26,252 bases of DNA from CAZJYC01 sp964550165 (GTDB lineage: Bacteria > Acidobacteriota > Aminicenantia > Aminicenantales > Aminicenantaceae), in NCBI GenBank assembly GCA_964550165.1, contig CAZJYC010000034.1, forward strand, positions 1 through 26,252, in the 5' to 3' direction. This document shows, piece by piece, positions 16,281-22,922 of this stretch (positions are counted from its first letter, which is position 1; every line of letters begins with the position of its first letter). The notes beneath the pieces were generated by a model that did no database searches, had not been told where the DNA came from, and saw only the letters and a list, made by a program, of their open reading frames with translations. Both the position numbers and the translations under genes were made by a program.

Positions 16281-16685
16281 ATGATCGGTGGAGTCATCGT
16301 TTCCCACGGAAAGCTGGCCGAAGAGCTGCTCAACGCTTTGACGATTATCATCGGTGAGGTTGTGAATATCGAAGCCATTTCCATCGGCTGGTATGATGAT
16401 GTTGAAGAATCCAAGAAGAAAATCAGCCAGAGCCTAAGAAGAATTGACCAGAAAAATGGGGTGGTGATTTTTACGGATATGTTTGGCGGAACTGCATCCA
16501 ACCTTAGTTTCAGCTTCTTGAAAAACAACCAAGTCGAAATCATCACTGGAGTCAATCTTCCGATGCTCATCAAGTTTGTTTCTCTCCAGAGAAACAACAA
16601 TCTGAAAGAAGTGGTGAAGAAGGTTGTCGAACAGGGAAAGAAGAACATCCATCTTGCCAGTGCTCTTTTGAGTTCAAAAAGCTAA
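16281..16685 (+). CDS. PTS EIIA component, mannose (Man) family
   Basis: 134 residues, the size of a free-standing EIIA-Man domain. The phosphorylated residue is H9 in VSHGKLAEEL. Further family phrases are VVIFTDMFGGTASN and ITGVNLPMLIKF. AGGAAAG lies upstream of the ATG. It follows rapZ after 123 bases that hold no gene, so an internal promoter there is possible but I could not define one. No EIIB, EIIC or EIID gene is nearby, so it is more likely a regulatory acceptor than part of a sugar transporter. Confidence 0.92.
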   Translation: MIGGVIVSHGKLAEELLNALTIIIGEVVNIEAISIGWYDDVEESKKKISQSLRRIDQKNGVVIFTDMFGGTASNLSFSFLKNNQVEIITGVNLPMLIKFVSLQRNNNLKEVVKKVVEQGKKNIHLASALLSSKS

Positions 16686-16694
16686 GCGGAAACG

Positions 16695-16964
16695 ATGATC
16701 AAGAGAAAAATTGTAATCAAGAACAAGTTTGGACTGCATGCCAGGGCTGCTGTCAAATTCGTGAACCTGGCCGACCGCTTCACCTCGTCGGTTAAGATCG
16801 AAAAAGACGGAAATGAGATTGACGGCAAGAGTATTCTGGGCATCCTCACCTTGGCAGCCGTCCAAGGGTCTCAGATCATTTTAAAGGTTTCGGGAAGCGA
16901 CGAACAAAGAGCGCTCGAATCTCTGGTGGTTCTTATTAACGATAAATTTCACGAGAAAGAGTAA
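16695..16964 (+). CDS. ptsH: Phosphocarrier protein HPr
   Basis: 89 residues, the standard size. H15 in GLHARAA receives phosphate from Enzyme I. S46 in DGKSILGI is at exactly the position used by HPr kinase, so both regulatory inputs are kept. Nine bases separate it from the EIIA-Man gene and six from ptsI, and it is clearly co-transcribed with both. Confidence 0.96.
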   Translation: MIKRKIVIKNKFGLHARAAVKFVNLADRFTSSVKIEKDGNEIDGKSILGILTLAAVQGSQIILKVSGSDEQRALESLVVLINDKFHEKE

Positions 16965-16970
16965 AGAGGG

Positions 16971-18734
16971 ATGGATTATTTCAGGCTGAGGGGAATAGGG
17001 GTTTCACCGGGCATTGCCTTTGGTGAAGTTTTGCTCACCGAGAGAGTTGTCTTCACTTCGAGGAAGGAATGTATCCCTGACATGAATGTCAGGGAGGAGT
17101 TGGAGAGGCTGAAGAGTGCGATCGAGAGGACAAAAGACCAGCTGACGCGCATCAAAGAGGATATCAAGAAGAAGATGGGAGAAGAGCATTCTTTCATTTT
17201 TGAGGCACACCTGCTCATTCTTCTGGACAATTCCCTCTTTGCAGACTTTGAGAAAATCATCAAAGATGAGAGATGCAGGGCCGAATGGGCTATCTCACGG
17301 ATCCATGACAAGTATCAGAAAATTTTTAATTCCATAGCGGATGAGTACTTCAGGCAGAGAAAGACCGATGTGACAGATGTCCTCGTCAAAATTTACAAAA
17401 ACCTGGAACCCACAGACGGGAAAAAAGTGGACGAAAAGGGTGATAAGGTTCTGGTGGCTCACGACCTTCTTCCCTCAGAGGCCGCTATGAGGCTGAACAG
17501 GGGGAATGTGCTGGCTGTGGCTCTTGACACAGGCGGGCAAACATCTCACACCGCCATTCTGGCCCGCTCTATGGACATCCCGGCTGTGGTCGGCCTGCAT
17601 GACATTTCTCAGAAAGTCAAAAACGGCGACTATCTGATTGTCGACGGCACTGGAGGAGAGGTCATCGTCAATCCCCCTCTGGCTGTCAGGAAAGAATTTG
17701 ACAGCAAGAAGAGGAAATACGATGGCTACCGGAAGGAACTCAGGAAGACAGCCAAGTTGAAGTCTTTGACCCTGGATGATTTCCGGTTTTTCCCTCTGGC
17801 CAACATCGAGCTTCCTGAAGAGGTCAACCTGGCTCTGTCTCTTGGAGCCGAAGGGATCGGGCTTTTCAGGTCAGAATTTATCTATCTCCAAAGAGAGTTG
17901 CTTCCCACCGAGGAAGACCATTATTCCATTTATTCCCGGATTGCCAAGGAAGCCCATCCTTTGCCTGTCTATATCCGGACCGTGGATATCGGCGGGGAGA
18001 AAAGCCTGCCTCAGCTCAAGATCGAGAAGGAGCCGAACCCTGCTCTCGGCCTAAGAGCCATCAGATTATCCCTGCGCGACAGGGACCTGTTCAAAATCCA
18101 GCTTCGGGCTATCCTGCGAGCCAGTGCCATGAAGAATGTCAGGATTCTCTTCCCGATGGTCACGGAAATCGAGGAGATCGTGGAAATCAAGCGGCTTTTC
18201 CGGGAAGTCAAAGAGGAGCTGAGGAGAAAACGAGTCAAATTCGATGAAAACATCCCTCTCGGGGTGATGATCGAAGTGCCTGCGGCAGCGGCTCTGACCG
18301 ATCTCCTGGTTAAAGAAGTGGACTATTTGAGCATTGGAACAAACGACCTTATTCAGTATTATCTGGCCGTTGACCGTTCCAACGAGTTTGTCTCATATTT
18401 GTATAAGCCCTTACACCCTTCAATCTTGAGGCTTATCAAGTTCATCATCGAGACTGCAGAGAAAGAGGGGAAGGATATCACGGTTTGCGGAGAAATGGCC
18501 GCTGACCCCCTATCCGCAATCGTTCTTCTCGGATTCGGCCTGAGAAAATTCAGCATGAACCCGATTTTTATTCCCCGGATAAAGAAAGCCCTCCGTTCGG
18601 TGGAGTTCAAAACCGCAAGACGAGTTATTCAGAGGGCGATGAGCTTAACAACGGCTCAGGATATAGAGGAATACATCATCGAGAAAATACTGGTCAAGCA
18701 TCCGGAGGCCTTCTTGACAGGGCAAATCGTTTAG
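16971..18734 (+). CDS. ptsI: Phosphoenolpyruvate-protein phosphotransferase (Enzyme I)
   Basis: 587 residues, close to the family's 570-590. It starts the phosphorelay by taking phosphate from PEP. The phosphohistidine is H193 in GGQTSHTAILARS. The C-terminal TIM-barrel shows GVMIEVPAAA, SIGTNDLIQYYLAVDR and VCGEMAADP, which bind PEP and magnesium. The purine-rich AAAGAGGG directly abuts the ATG, a tight ribosome-site spacing. It ends the eleven-gene run, and a convergent small gene begins 45 bases downstream. Confidence 0.97.
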   Translation: MDYFRLRGIGVSPGIAFGEVLLTERVVFTSRKECIPDMNVREELERLKSAIERTKDQLTRIKEDIKKKMGEEHSFIFEAHLLILLDNSLFADFEKIIKDERCRAEWAISRIHDKYQKIFNSIADEYFRQRKTDVTDVLVKIYKNLEPTDGKKVDEKGDKVLVAHDLLPSEAAMRLNRGNVLAVALDTGGQTSHTAILARSMDIPAVVGLHDISQKVKNGDYLIVDGTGGEVIVNPPLAVRKEFDSKKRKYDGYRKELRKTAKLKSLTLDDFRFFPLANIELPEEVNLALSLGAEGIGLFRSEFIYLQRELLPTEEDHYSIYSRIAKEAHPLPVYIRTVDIGGEKSLPQLKIEKEPNPALGLRAIRLSLRDRDLFKIQLRAILRASAMKNVRILFPMVTEIEEIVEIKRLFREVKEELRRKRVKFDENIPLGVMIEVPAAAALTDLLVKEVDYLSIGTNDLIQYYLAVDRSNEFVSYLYKPLHPSILRLIKFIIETAEKEGKDITVCGEMAADPLSAIVLLGFGLRKFSMNPIFIPRIKKALRSVEFKTARRVIQRAMSLTTAQDIEEYIIEKILVKHPEAFLTGQIV

Positions 18735-18779
18735 TTTTTTTTGTCTTTCCCGGTCGTTTTTAGAACGGAAATTGCTGGT

Positions 18780-19013
18780 TCAACCGTAGTAAATGTCGGG
18801 CTCGGTTGTCAGAATTTCAAATTCAGTCACACGGTTTAGCAGCTTTTGGCTTTTGAGCTGTTTTTTGACGCGAGCTGCTGCTTTCTTATCAAAAATCCCC
18901 AGCAATCTCTTGTAGCCTGAGTCGTCGTAGATGTAGAGGACTTTTTTATTTTTTGCCCTCTTCAGGGCTTCTTCTATCTGCTCTTGAAGGTTTGTATCTT
19001 GCGATGTTTGCAT
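18780..19013 (-). CDS. Conserved-looking 77-residue protein with sigma-54 promoter, function unknown
   Basis: 77 residues from ATG 19013, which is preceded by a strong ribosome site (GGAGG at 19026-19022). The open frame continues 43 codons upstream through the promoter, so the longer version is not real. The N-terminal third is polar and helical (NLQEQIEEALKRAKNKK). The rest alternates short strands and a basic helix (VLYIYDDSGYKRLL, KKAAARVKKQLKSQ, FEILTTEP) and ends PDIYYG. There is no signal peptide or membrane segment. I do not recognise the family. The sigma-54 promoter and upstream repeats indicate tightly controlled expression, possibly nitrogen, carbon or stress related. It is convergent with ptsI. 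Confidence 0.75.
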   Translation of the reverse strand: MQTSQDTNLQEQIEEALKRAKNKKVLYIYDDSGYKRLLGIFDKKAAARVKKQLKSQKLLNRVTEFEILTTEPDIYYG

Positions 19014-19039
19014 TCTTATTTCCTCCGCCAAATATGACA

Positions 19040-19055
19040 TGCAAAATACGTGCCA
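19040..19055 (-). promoter_or_regulatory. Perfect sigma-54 (-24/-12) promoter
   Basis: On the minus strand, TGGCACG at 19055-19049, four bases, then TTGCA at 19044-19040. This matches the consensus TGGCACG-N4-TTGCW at every position. Transcription would start near 19029, leaving a 16-base leader that contains exactly the GGAGG ribosome site of the 77-residue gene. rpoN itself is encoded at 11893-13371. Confidence 0.85.
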
Positions 19056-19112
19056 AATTGTCACAAAAAGGGGGAATTTTATAGCAATTGGGAGGATCAG
19101 CGATATCGGGCC

Positions 19113-19147
19113 GCTGTAAACATTTTTTGCAGCTGTAAACATTTTTT
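19113..19147. repeat. Two tandem 16-bp direct repeats, candidate enhancer-binding sites
   Basis: GCTGTAAACATTTTTT occurs at 19113-19128 and again, identically, at 19132-19147 (19-base period, spacer GCA). They lie about 85-118 bases upstream of the predicted sigma-54 transcription start near 19029. This is the usual position for the upstream sites of a sigma-54 activator. They are also upstream of the divergent amidohydrolase gene and could serve both. Confidence 0.7.
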
Positions 19148-19254
19148 CCGGGGCTTTCGCGGGGAATTTATGAAATTGAGCTAAGAATCTTTATACTTTG
19201 CATCTTCAGGAACCTCTGTTATCATTATCTCCTGTTACCGGGAGGCTGGAGACC

Positions 19255-20082
19255 ATGAGTCAAGAGGCCAGAGTTATCGATTTTCACGTCCATATCGGCC
19301 TGAAGGAAAACTGGCACGAATGGGTCGTATCCTATCAGATGTCAACCCAATCAGAATTCTACAGCCGCTACGAAGAGATGATCGATCCCGGAAAATTCGC
19401 TTCCTATCTTAAGAGTCATCATATCGAAAAGGCAGTCATCCTCCCTGAAATAAGCCCGGGTGTCACAGGCGTTGTCTCCAATGACTATGTTCTTGAATTC
19501 TGCCAGTCGGATGAAGTCTTTATTCCCTTTTGCACCATCAACCCCTTTTTGATGAGCCGCCCCCTGAAAGAGTTTGAAGAATACCTGAGAAAGGGCGCTC
19601 AAGGGCTCAAGCTTTATCCTTCCTATAACCACTTCTATCCCAACGAGAGCCGCATCTATCCCCTGTATGCCCTGGCTCAAGAGGAAAGGATCCCGGTGCT
19701 TGTCCATACCGGCTCTTCTGTCTTCAGAGGTTCCAAGGTCAAGTACGCTGATCCTGTCTGGCTGGATGACGTGGCTTCCGATTTTCCCGAACTTTCCCTC
19801 GTCATGGCCCACAGCGGCAGAGGGTTATGGTATGGGAAGGCTGCTTTCCTTTCGCGCCTCCATCAGAATCTCTACCTCGAAGTCTCAGGTCTTCCCCCCA
19901 AGAATCTCTTGAAATACTTTCCGGAGATGGAAAAGAACATCGATAAATTTATCTACGGATCGGATTGGCCTGGAGTGAGGACAATTGCATGCAATGTTGA
20001 AACGATACAGAAGCTGCGCTTGTCAGAGGAATCAAAGAGAAAGCTCCTCCACGATAATGCTGCTCGCATTTTGAGGCTGTGA
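19255..20082 (+). CDS. Amidohydrolase, family 2 (metal-dependent TIM-barrel hydrolase)
   Basis: 275 residues from ATG 19255, with GGAGG at 19241-19245 and GGAG at 19248-19251 upstream. The 19 codons further upstream in frame are not needed. The metal site is complete: H11-V-H13, H151 in VLVHTGS, H186 in VMAHSGRG and D237 in IYGSDWPG. The family includes decarboxylases and lactone or amide hydrolases, and the substrate here cannot be told. There is no signal peptide, so it is cytoplasmic. Its TGA shares one base with the ATG of the sirtuin fragment. It is divergent from the sigma-54-driven gene, with 241 bases between their starts. Confidence 0.88.
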   Translation: MSQEARVIDFHVHIGLKENWHEWVVSYQMSTQSEFYSRYEEMIDPGKFASYLKSHHIEKAVILPEISPGVTGVVSNDYVLEFCQSDEVFIPFCTINPFLMSRPLKEFEEYLRKGAQGLKLYPSYNHFYPNESRIYPLYALAQEERIPVLVHTGSSVFRGSKVKYADPVWLDDVASDFPELSLVMAHSGRGLWYGKAAFLSRLHQNLYLEVSGLPPKNLLKYFPEMEKNIDKFIYGSDWPGVRTIACNVETIQKLRLSEESKRKLLHDNAARILRL

Positions 20083-20198
20083 TGGATAACATTGAAGCTC
20101 TGGCAAAGGAACTGAAAAACGCTCGGAATGCTGTGGCGTTCACTGGAGCAGGAATTTCTTCAAGGAACTCCGCTATGTCCTGCCGTATTCATCTTTGA
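20082..20198 (+). pseudogene. Truncated sirtuin (SIR2/CobB-type NAD-dependent deacylase) N-terminal fragment
   Basis: ATG 20082 overlaps the amidohydrolase stop by one base and opens a 38-codon frame. Residues 1-27 (MDNIEALAKELKNARNAVAF then TGAGISS) are the start of a sirtuin, including the NAD-binding GAGIS loop. Then the match stops abruptly: codons 28-38 are antisense to the end of the convergent cupin gene and end at TGA 20196-20198. More than 200 residues are missing. The break must fall between 20163 and 20172. It is a deletion or inversion scar, or a chimeric join in the assembly. Confidence 0.8.
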
Positions 20199-20550
20199 GC
20201 CGAACGATGTCTGACTCGTCAGAATCTCCAATCCAAATCTCCATCACCCGCGCCTTTTTTTGGCCAAGGCAGCGCAGCCGATGGGGAGCGTTACAGGGGA
20301 TGATTATTTCTTCGCCTTCTTCCGGCTGCCAGACCTTGTCTCCGACCGTCACCTCCAGCCCTTCGTCCAGGACGGCCCAGAATTCACTCCGGCGCCGATG
20401 ATATTGAAGGGAAAGAGTTCCTCCGGGGTTAACCGTGATAATTTTGATGTTTCTCGCCAGTTCATAGGGGAAAGCGCGGAATTTTCCCCAGGGGCGGATG
20501 TCTTCTTTTATCTTCTTCTTGAATTTTTCCATATCGCTTTTGGAAGCCAT
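20173..20550 (-). CDS. Cupin, mannose-6-phosphate isomerase / ManC C-terminal type
   Basis: About 125 residues. A single cupin barrel begins with RPWGKFRAF, the phrase that opens the isomerase domain of bifunctional ManC. It contains QYHRRRSEFWAVLDEGLEVTVG and PCNAPHRLRCL, with the metal-binding His/Glu, and ends DIVRLKDEYGR, the usual ManC terminus. It would interconvert fructose- and mannose-6-phosphate or a related sugar, but free-standing cupins of this type often lack a proven activity. The start is uncertain (20550 ATG, 20532 ATG or 20565 TTG; none has a clear ribosome site). It lies 62 bases after ssb on the same strand. Confidence 0.85.
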   Translation of the reverse strand: MASKSDMEKFKKKIKEDIRPWGKFRAFPYELARNIKIITVNPGGTLSLQYHRRRSEFWAVLDEGLEVTVGDKVWQPEEGEEIIIPCNAPHRLRCLGQKKARVMEIWIGDSDESDIVRLKDEYGRT

Positions 20551-20612
20551 AGGATGACTCAACACGGATAAAAAGTCATGTCGCTGACAGATTGACCGTT
20601 CCGCGGCCGAAT

Positions 20613-21074
20613 TTAGAAAGGAACCTCGTCTCCCCCCTCCCCTTCTTTGTCGGGAGTAGTTTCCTCCTCATCGGGAAAGCTGGAAGCGGCTTGCGGTGCC
20701 GGATAGGCCTGCTCCTCGGTGACATCTTCCTTTTTGCCGAGAAGAACGATGTTCCGCGCTTCGATTTCTGTGGTGAATCTCTTGTTTCCATCCCTGTCCT
20801 GCCAGCTCCGTGTCCTCAATTTCCCTTCAAGGTAGATCTGCTTGCCCTGAGTCAGGTATTTCTCACAGAATTCAGCCAGCTTTCCCCAGACCACGATCCG
20901 GTGCCATTCTGTGCGGTCATCTGAAACGTTTGTGTTAGGGTTGAAGAAGCGCTCGTTTGTAGCCAGGTTGAACCGCGCCACAGCCCTTTCTGTCTGGGGA
21001 AGGTACCTGACTTCAGGCTTCCCGCCGAGACGGCCGATCAGTGTCACCCGGTTGAGACTGTTGATGTCTCTCAT
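20613..21074 (-). CDS. ssb: Single-stranded DNA-binding protein
   Basis: 153 residues. The OB-fold (~7-110) shows LNRVTLIGRLGGKPEVRY, WHRIVVWGKLAEFCEKYL and the GKLRTRSW strand. A Pro/Glu-rich tail ends in DEVPF, the acidic tip that recruits repair and replication partners. Its ATG overlaps the cpoB stop by 4 bases (ATGA), which ties a DNA-replication gene to the Tol-Pal operon. I saw no promoter of its own. Confidence 0.96.
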   Translation of the reverse strand: MRDINSLNRVTLIGRLGGKPEVRYLPQTERAVARFNLATNERFFNPNTNVSDDRTEWHRIVVWGKLAEFCEKYLTQGKQIYLEGKLRTRSWQDRDGNKRFTTEIEARNIVLLGKKEDVTEEQAYPAPQAASSFPDEEETTPDKEGEGGDEVPF

Positions 21075-21943
21075 TTTTTTGCGGCTAGCTCCTTTATTTT
21101 TTGTTGGGCAATCTTTGTCTCTTCTTCAAGGGGGTATTTGCTGACCAGAAGCTTAAACACGGAAAGAGCTTCTTCCTTTTTCCCGAGCTCCGTTAGGCTG
21201 ATTCCTTTTTTCAGATAGGCGGCAGGGAGTTTATCGCCGGCAGGGTAGTTGAGGATCAGCTCGTTGAACTGGTCGATAGCTTCTTTGTGCTTTTTCTGGC
21301 TGAAGTAGCATTCTCCGATCCAGTAGTGAGAATCGTCGACAAGAGGGCTTTCCGGGAATTGTTCGATGTACATCTTGAAGCCGGCAATGGCTAAATCGAA
21401 ATTGCCGTTGAGATAGTCCGAACTGGCCATATTGTAGACTTCCTGGGGGGAGAGATTGACGGCCGGCGGTGCCTGAGGGGTCTCTTTGGCCTGCGGCTCT
21501 TTTTTCGCATCTTTGGAGCTTTTTTCTGGAGCAGCGGGCGGTTTTGTCTCTGTTGGGGTTTGTTCTTCTTGAGACTGGGGAGCAAGAGCTCCCCTCTTGA
21601 TCTCCATAAGGTCTTCAGAGAGTTTGACAAGCTGAAGACTCAATGTTTCGAGTTTATTGAGCAGAACTTGATTCTGCGTGGGAATTTTTGCCTGGTCTGC
21701 CTTGAAGCTTGCCTGCTCTGTCTGCAACAGCTTCGCCAGGTTGATGAGTTCATTCAGCTGCCCCCTGATGAGGTTGATGTCCTCGGTGTTTTTTTCTAAT
21801 TTGTCCTGGATTTGAAGGAATTGCTTTTTGAGGAGCTGAACATCCTGGTAGATCAGCTCATAGGCCTTTTTCTCTTTATCCGTTCCTGCGGAGACAAGGG
21901 GGAAAATCAGGAAAAGTAATACCCCAACAAGCTTTTTGTTCAT
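21071..21943 (-). CDS. cpoB: Tol-Pal system periplasmic protein CpoB (YbgF)
   Basis: 290 residues. The signal peptide is MNKKLVGVLLFLIFPLVSAG. A coiled-coil region follows (~25-105), then a Pro/Lys/Glu linker (~118-160), and three TPR-like repeats (~165-285: VYNMASSDYLNGNFDLAI, SHYWIGECYFSQKKHKEAI, AYLKKGISLTELGKKEEAL). In E. coli it couples peptidoglycan synthesis to outer-membrane constriction. The ATG shares one base with the pal stop (TAATG). Confidence 0.93.
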   Translation of the reverse strand: MNKKLVGVLLFLIFPLVSAGTDKEKKAYELIYQDVQLLKKQFLQIQDKLEKNTEDINLIRGQLNELINLAKLLQTEQASFKADQAKIPTQNQVLLNKLETLSLQLVKLSEDLMEIKRGALAPQSQEEQTPTETKPPAAPEKSSKDAKKEPQAKETPQAPPAVNLSPQEVYNMASSDYLNGNFDLAIAGFKMYIEQFPESPLVDDSHYWIGECYFSQKKHKEAIDQFNELILNYPAGDKLPAAYLKKGISLTELGKKEEALSVFKLLVSKYPLEEETKIAQQKIKELAAKK

Positions 21944-22509
21944 TATTTTCCGATAATCCGGAAATACGCTCGTCTGTTCTTTTCCCAGGCGACTTCGTTA
22001 TGCCCTGGATCCAAGGGCTGGCTTTCTCCGTAGGAGATCGTCCTTATCCTGTCCGCTGAAATTCCAAGGGAGACAAGATAGTCAAAGGTGCTTTTAGCTC
22101 TTCTTTCCCCGAGAGCCAGGTTGTACTCCTCCGTGCCCCTTTCGTCACAATGGCCTTCGATGAGGATTCTCAGAGACTTGTATGTGTTGAGCCATTCGGC
22201 ATTGGTTTGGAGGACGGGTTTGGCATCTTCCCGAATAAAGTATTTGTCGAAATCAAAATGGATCATCACTAAAGGAGCTTCTACGTTCATTTCCTCAAGG
22301 GATTTTTTCATAAAGATTTCTTCCTCGGTCAATTCCGGTTCCCTGACAACAGCAGGCTCTTCGACGACTTTTTCTGGCTGGGGCTGCTCTTCGACCTGGA
22401 TTGGGCGAGGCGGCGGAGGTGGAGGCACCTGCTCTGCCTTTTTTCGGCAAGAGATAAAAAAAGCAAAGATAAGCAGACAGGCTAAAGTGAGAATAATTAA
22501 TTTTTTCAT
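21943..22509 (-). CDS. pal: Peptidoglycan-associated lipoprotein Pal
   Basis: 188 residues from ATG 22509, with AAGGAG a few bases upstream. The 18 codons above it are open but unlikely. The signal ends in the lipobox FFIS-C21. A proline-rich spacer follows (~29-60). The OmpA-like domain (~80-188) carries IHFDFDKYFI and the peptidoglycan-binding loop EGHCDERGTEEYNLALGERRA. It anchors the outer membrane to the wall and pairs with TolB. A strong promoter lies directly upstream, separating pal-cpoB-ssb from tolB. Confidence 0.96.
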   Translation of the reverse strand: MKKLIILTLACLLIFAFFISCRKKAEQVPPPPPPRPIQVEEQPQPEKVVEEPAVVREPELTEEEIFMKKSLEEMNVEAPLVMIHFDFDKYFIREDAKPVLQTNAEWLNTYKSLRILIEGHCDERGTEEYNLALGERRAKSTFDYLVSLGISADRIRTISYGESQPLDPGHNEVAWEKNRRAYFRIIGK

Positions 22510-22577
22510 CAGATCTCCTTCGATGGTTTTTTTCTCACCCGATTTGAGCCGGGAGAGCTTCAATTATGTACAGACCA

Positions 22578-22606
22578 TTTATACAGGCAAATGCATTTCC
22601 TGTCAA
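22578..22606 (-). promoter_or_regulatory. Strong sigma-70 type promoter of pal-cpoB-ssb
   Basis: On the minus strand: perfect TTGACA at 22606-22601, a 17-base spacer, TATAAA at 22583-22578. The leader of about 60 bases contains an imperfect stem (CTCTCCCG...CGGGTGAG) and then the AAGGAG ribosome site. Confidence 0.75.
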
Positions 22607-22611
22607 CCTCA

Positions 22612-22638
22612 AGAAAAAGGGGACAGTCCCCTTTTTCT
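22612..22638. repeat. 27-bp perfect palindrome, possible bidirectional terminator or dispersed repeat
   Basis: The two 13-base arms AGAAAAAGGGGAC and GTCCCCTTTTTCT flank a single A at 22625. In RNA from either strand it gives a G4/C4 stem followed by five U, so it can end transcription both ways. It lies just upstream of the pal -35 and about 285 bases past the tolB stop. Palindromes of this form often occur in many copies per genome. Confidence 0.7.
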
Positions 22639-22922
22639 GCCTTGAACCGAGCCACTTTGCCTGAGCCCATTCAAACGGTTTTCTCAACATCCAAGCCCGA
22701 CCCTACTGGCATCACCGAATTTCGAATGCTTCTGCCAGAGAGTCGGAATCTTACTAAAAACAGAAAAACATCTTAGGATCAGGCAGGGTGTAGTGGATTG
22801 ACTGGTGTTTCTGGCCCAATCTGGATGCTCCAAAAATTCTGACGGCCATGGTTTATCAAAATTCTCAGTTCTAAAGGCGTGGAAGAACAGCACGCGGATT
22901 TTCAGAAAAGGCCTTTGTCTTT
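22639..22922. other. Gap between tolB and the palindrome, no recognisable gene
   Basis: About 280 bases after the tolB stop, making up most of a 413-bp space to pal. An 83-codon minus-strand frame (22935-22684) overlaps the tolB end and resembles nothing I know. Two other minus-strand frames run into the palindrome. I see no tRNA, riboswitch or promoter here. It may be the remains of an inserted element whose end is the palindrome. Confidence 0.4.

Noticed and set aside
18732..18779. T-rich stretch and weak stem after ptsI as a terminator
   Set aside because: The T-run precedes the stem instead of following it, and the stem is short and bulged.
19014..19142. 120-residue version of the 77-residue protein
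   Set aside because: The extra 43 codons run through the sigma-54 promoter; the ribosome site points to ATG 19013.
19312..19327. Second TGGCACG, on the plus strand inside the amidohydrolase
   Set aside because: No TTGC follows at the right distance and it is within coding sequence.
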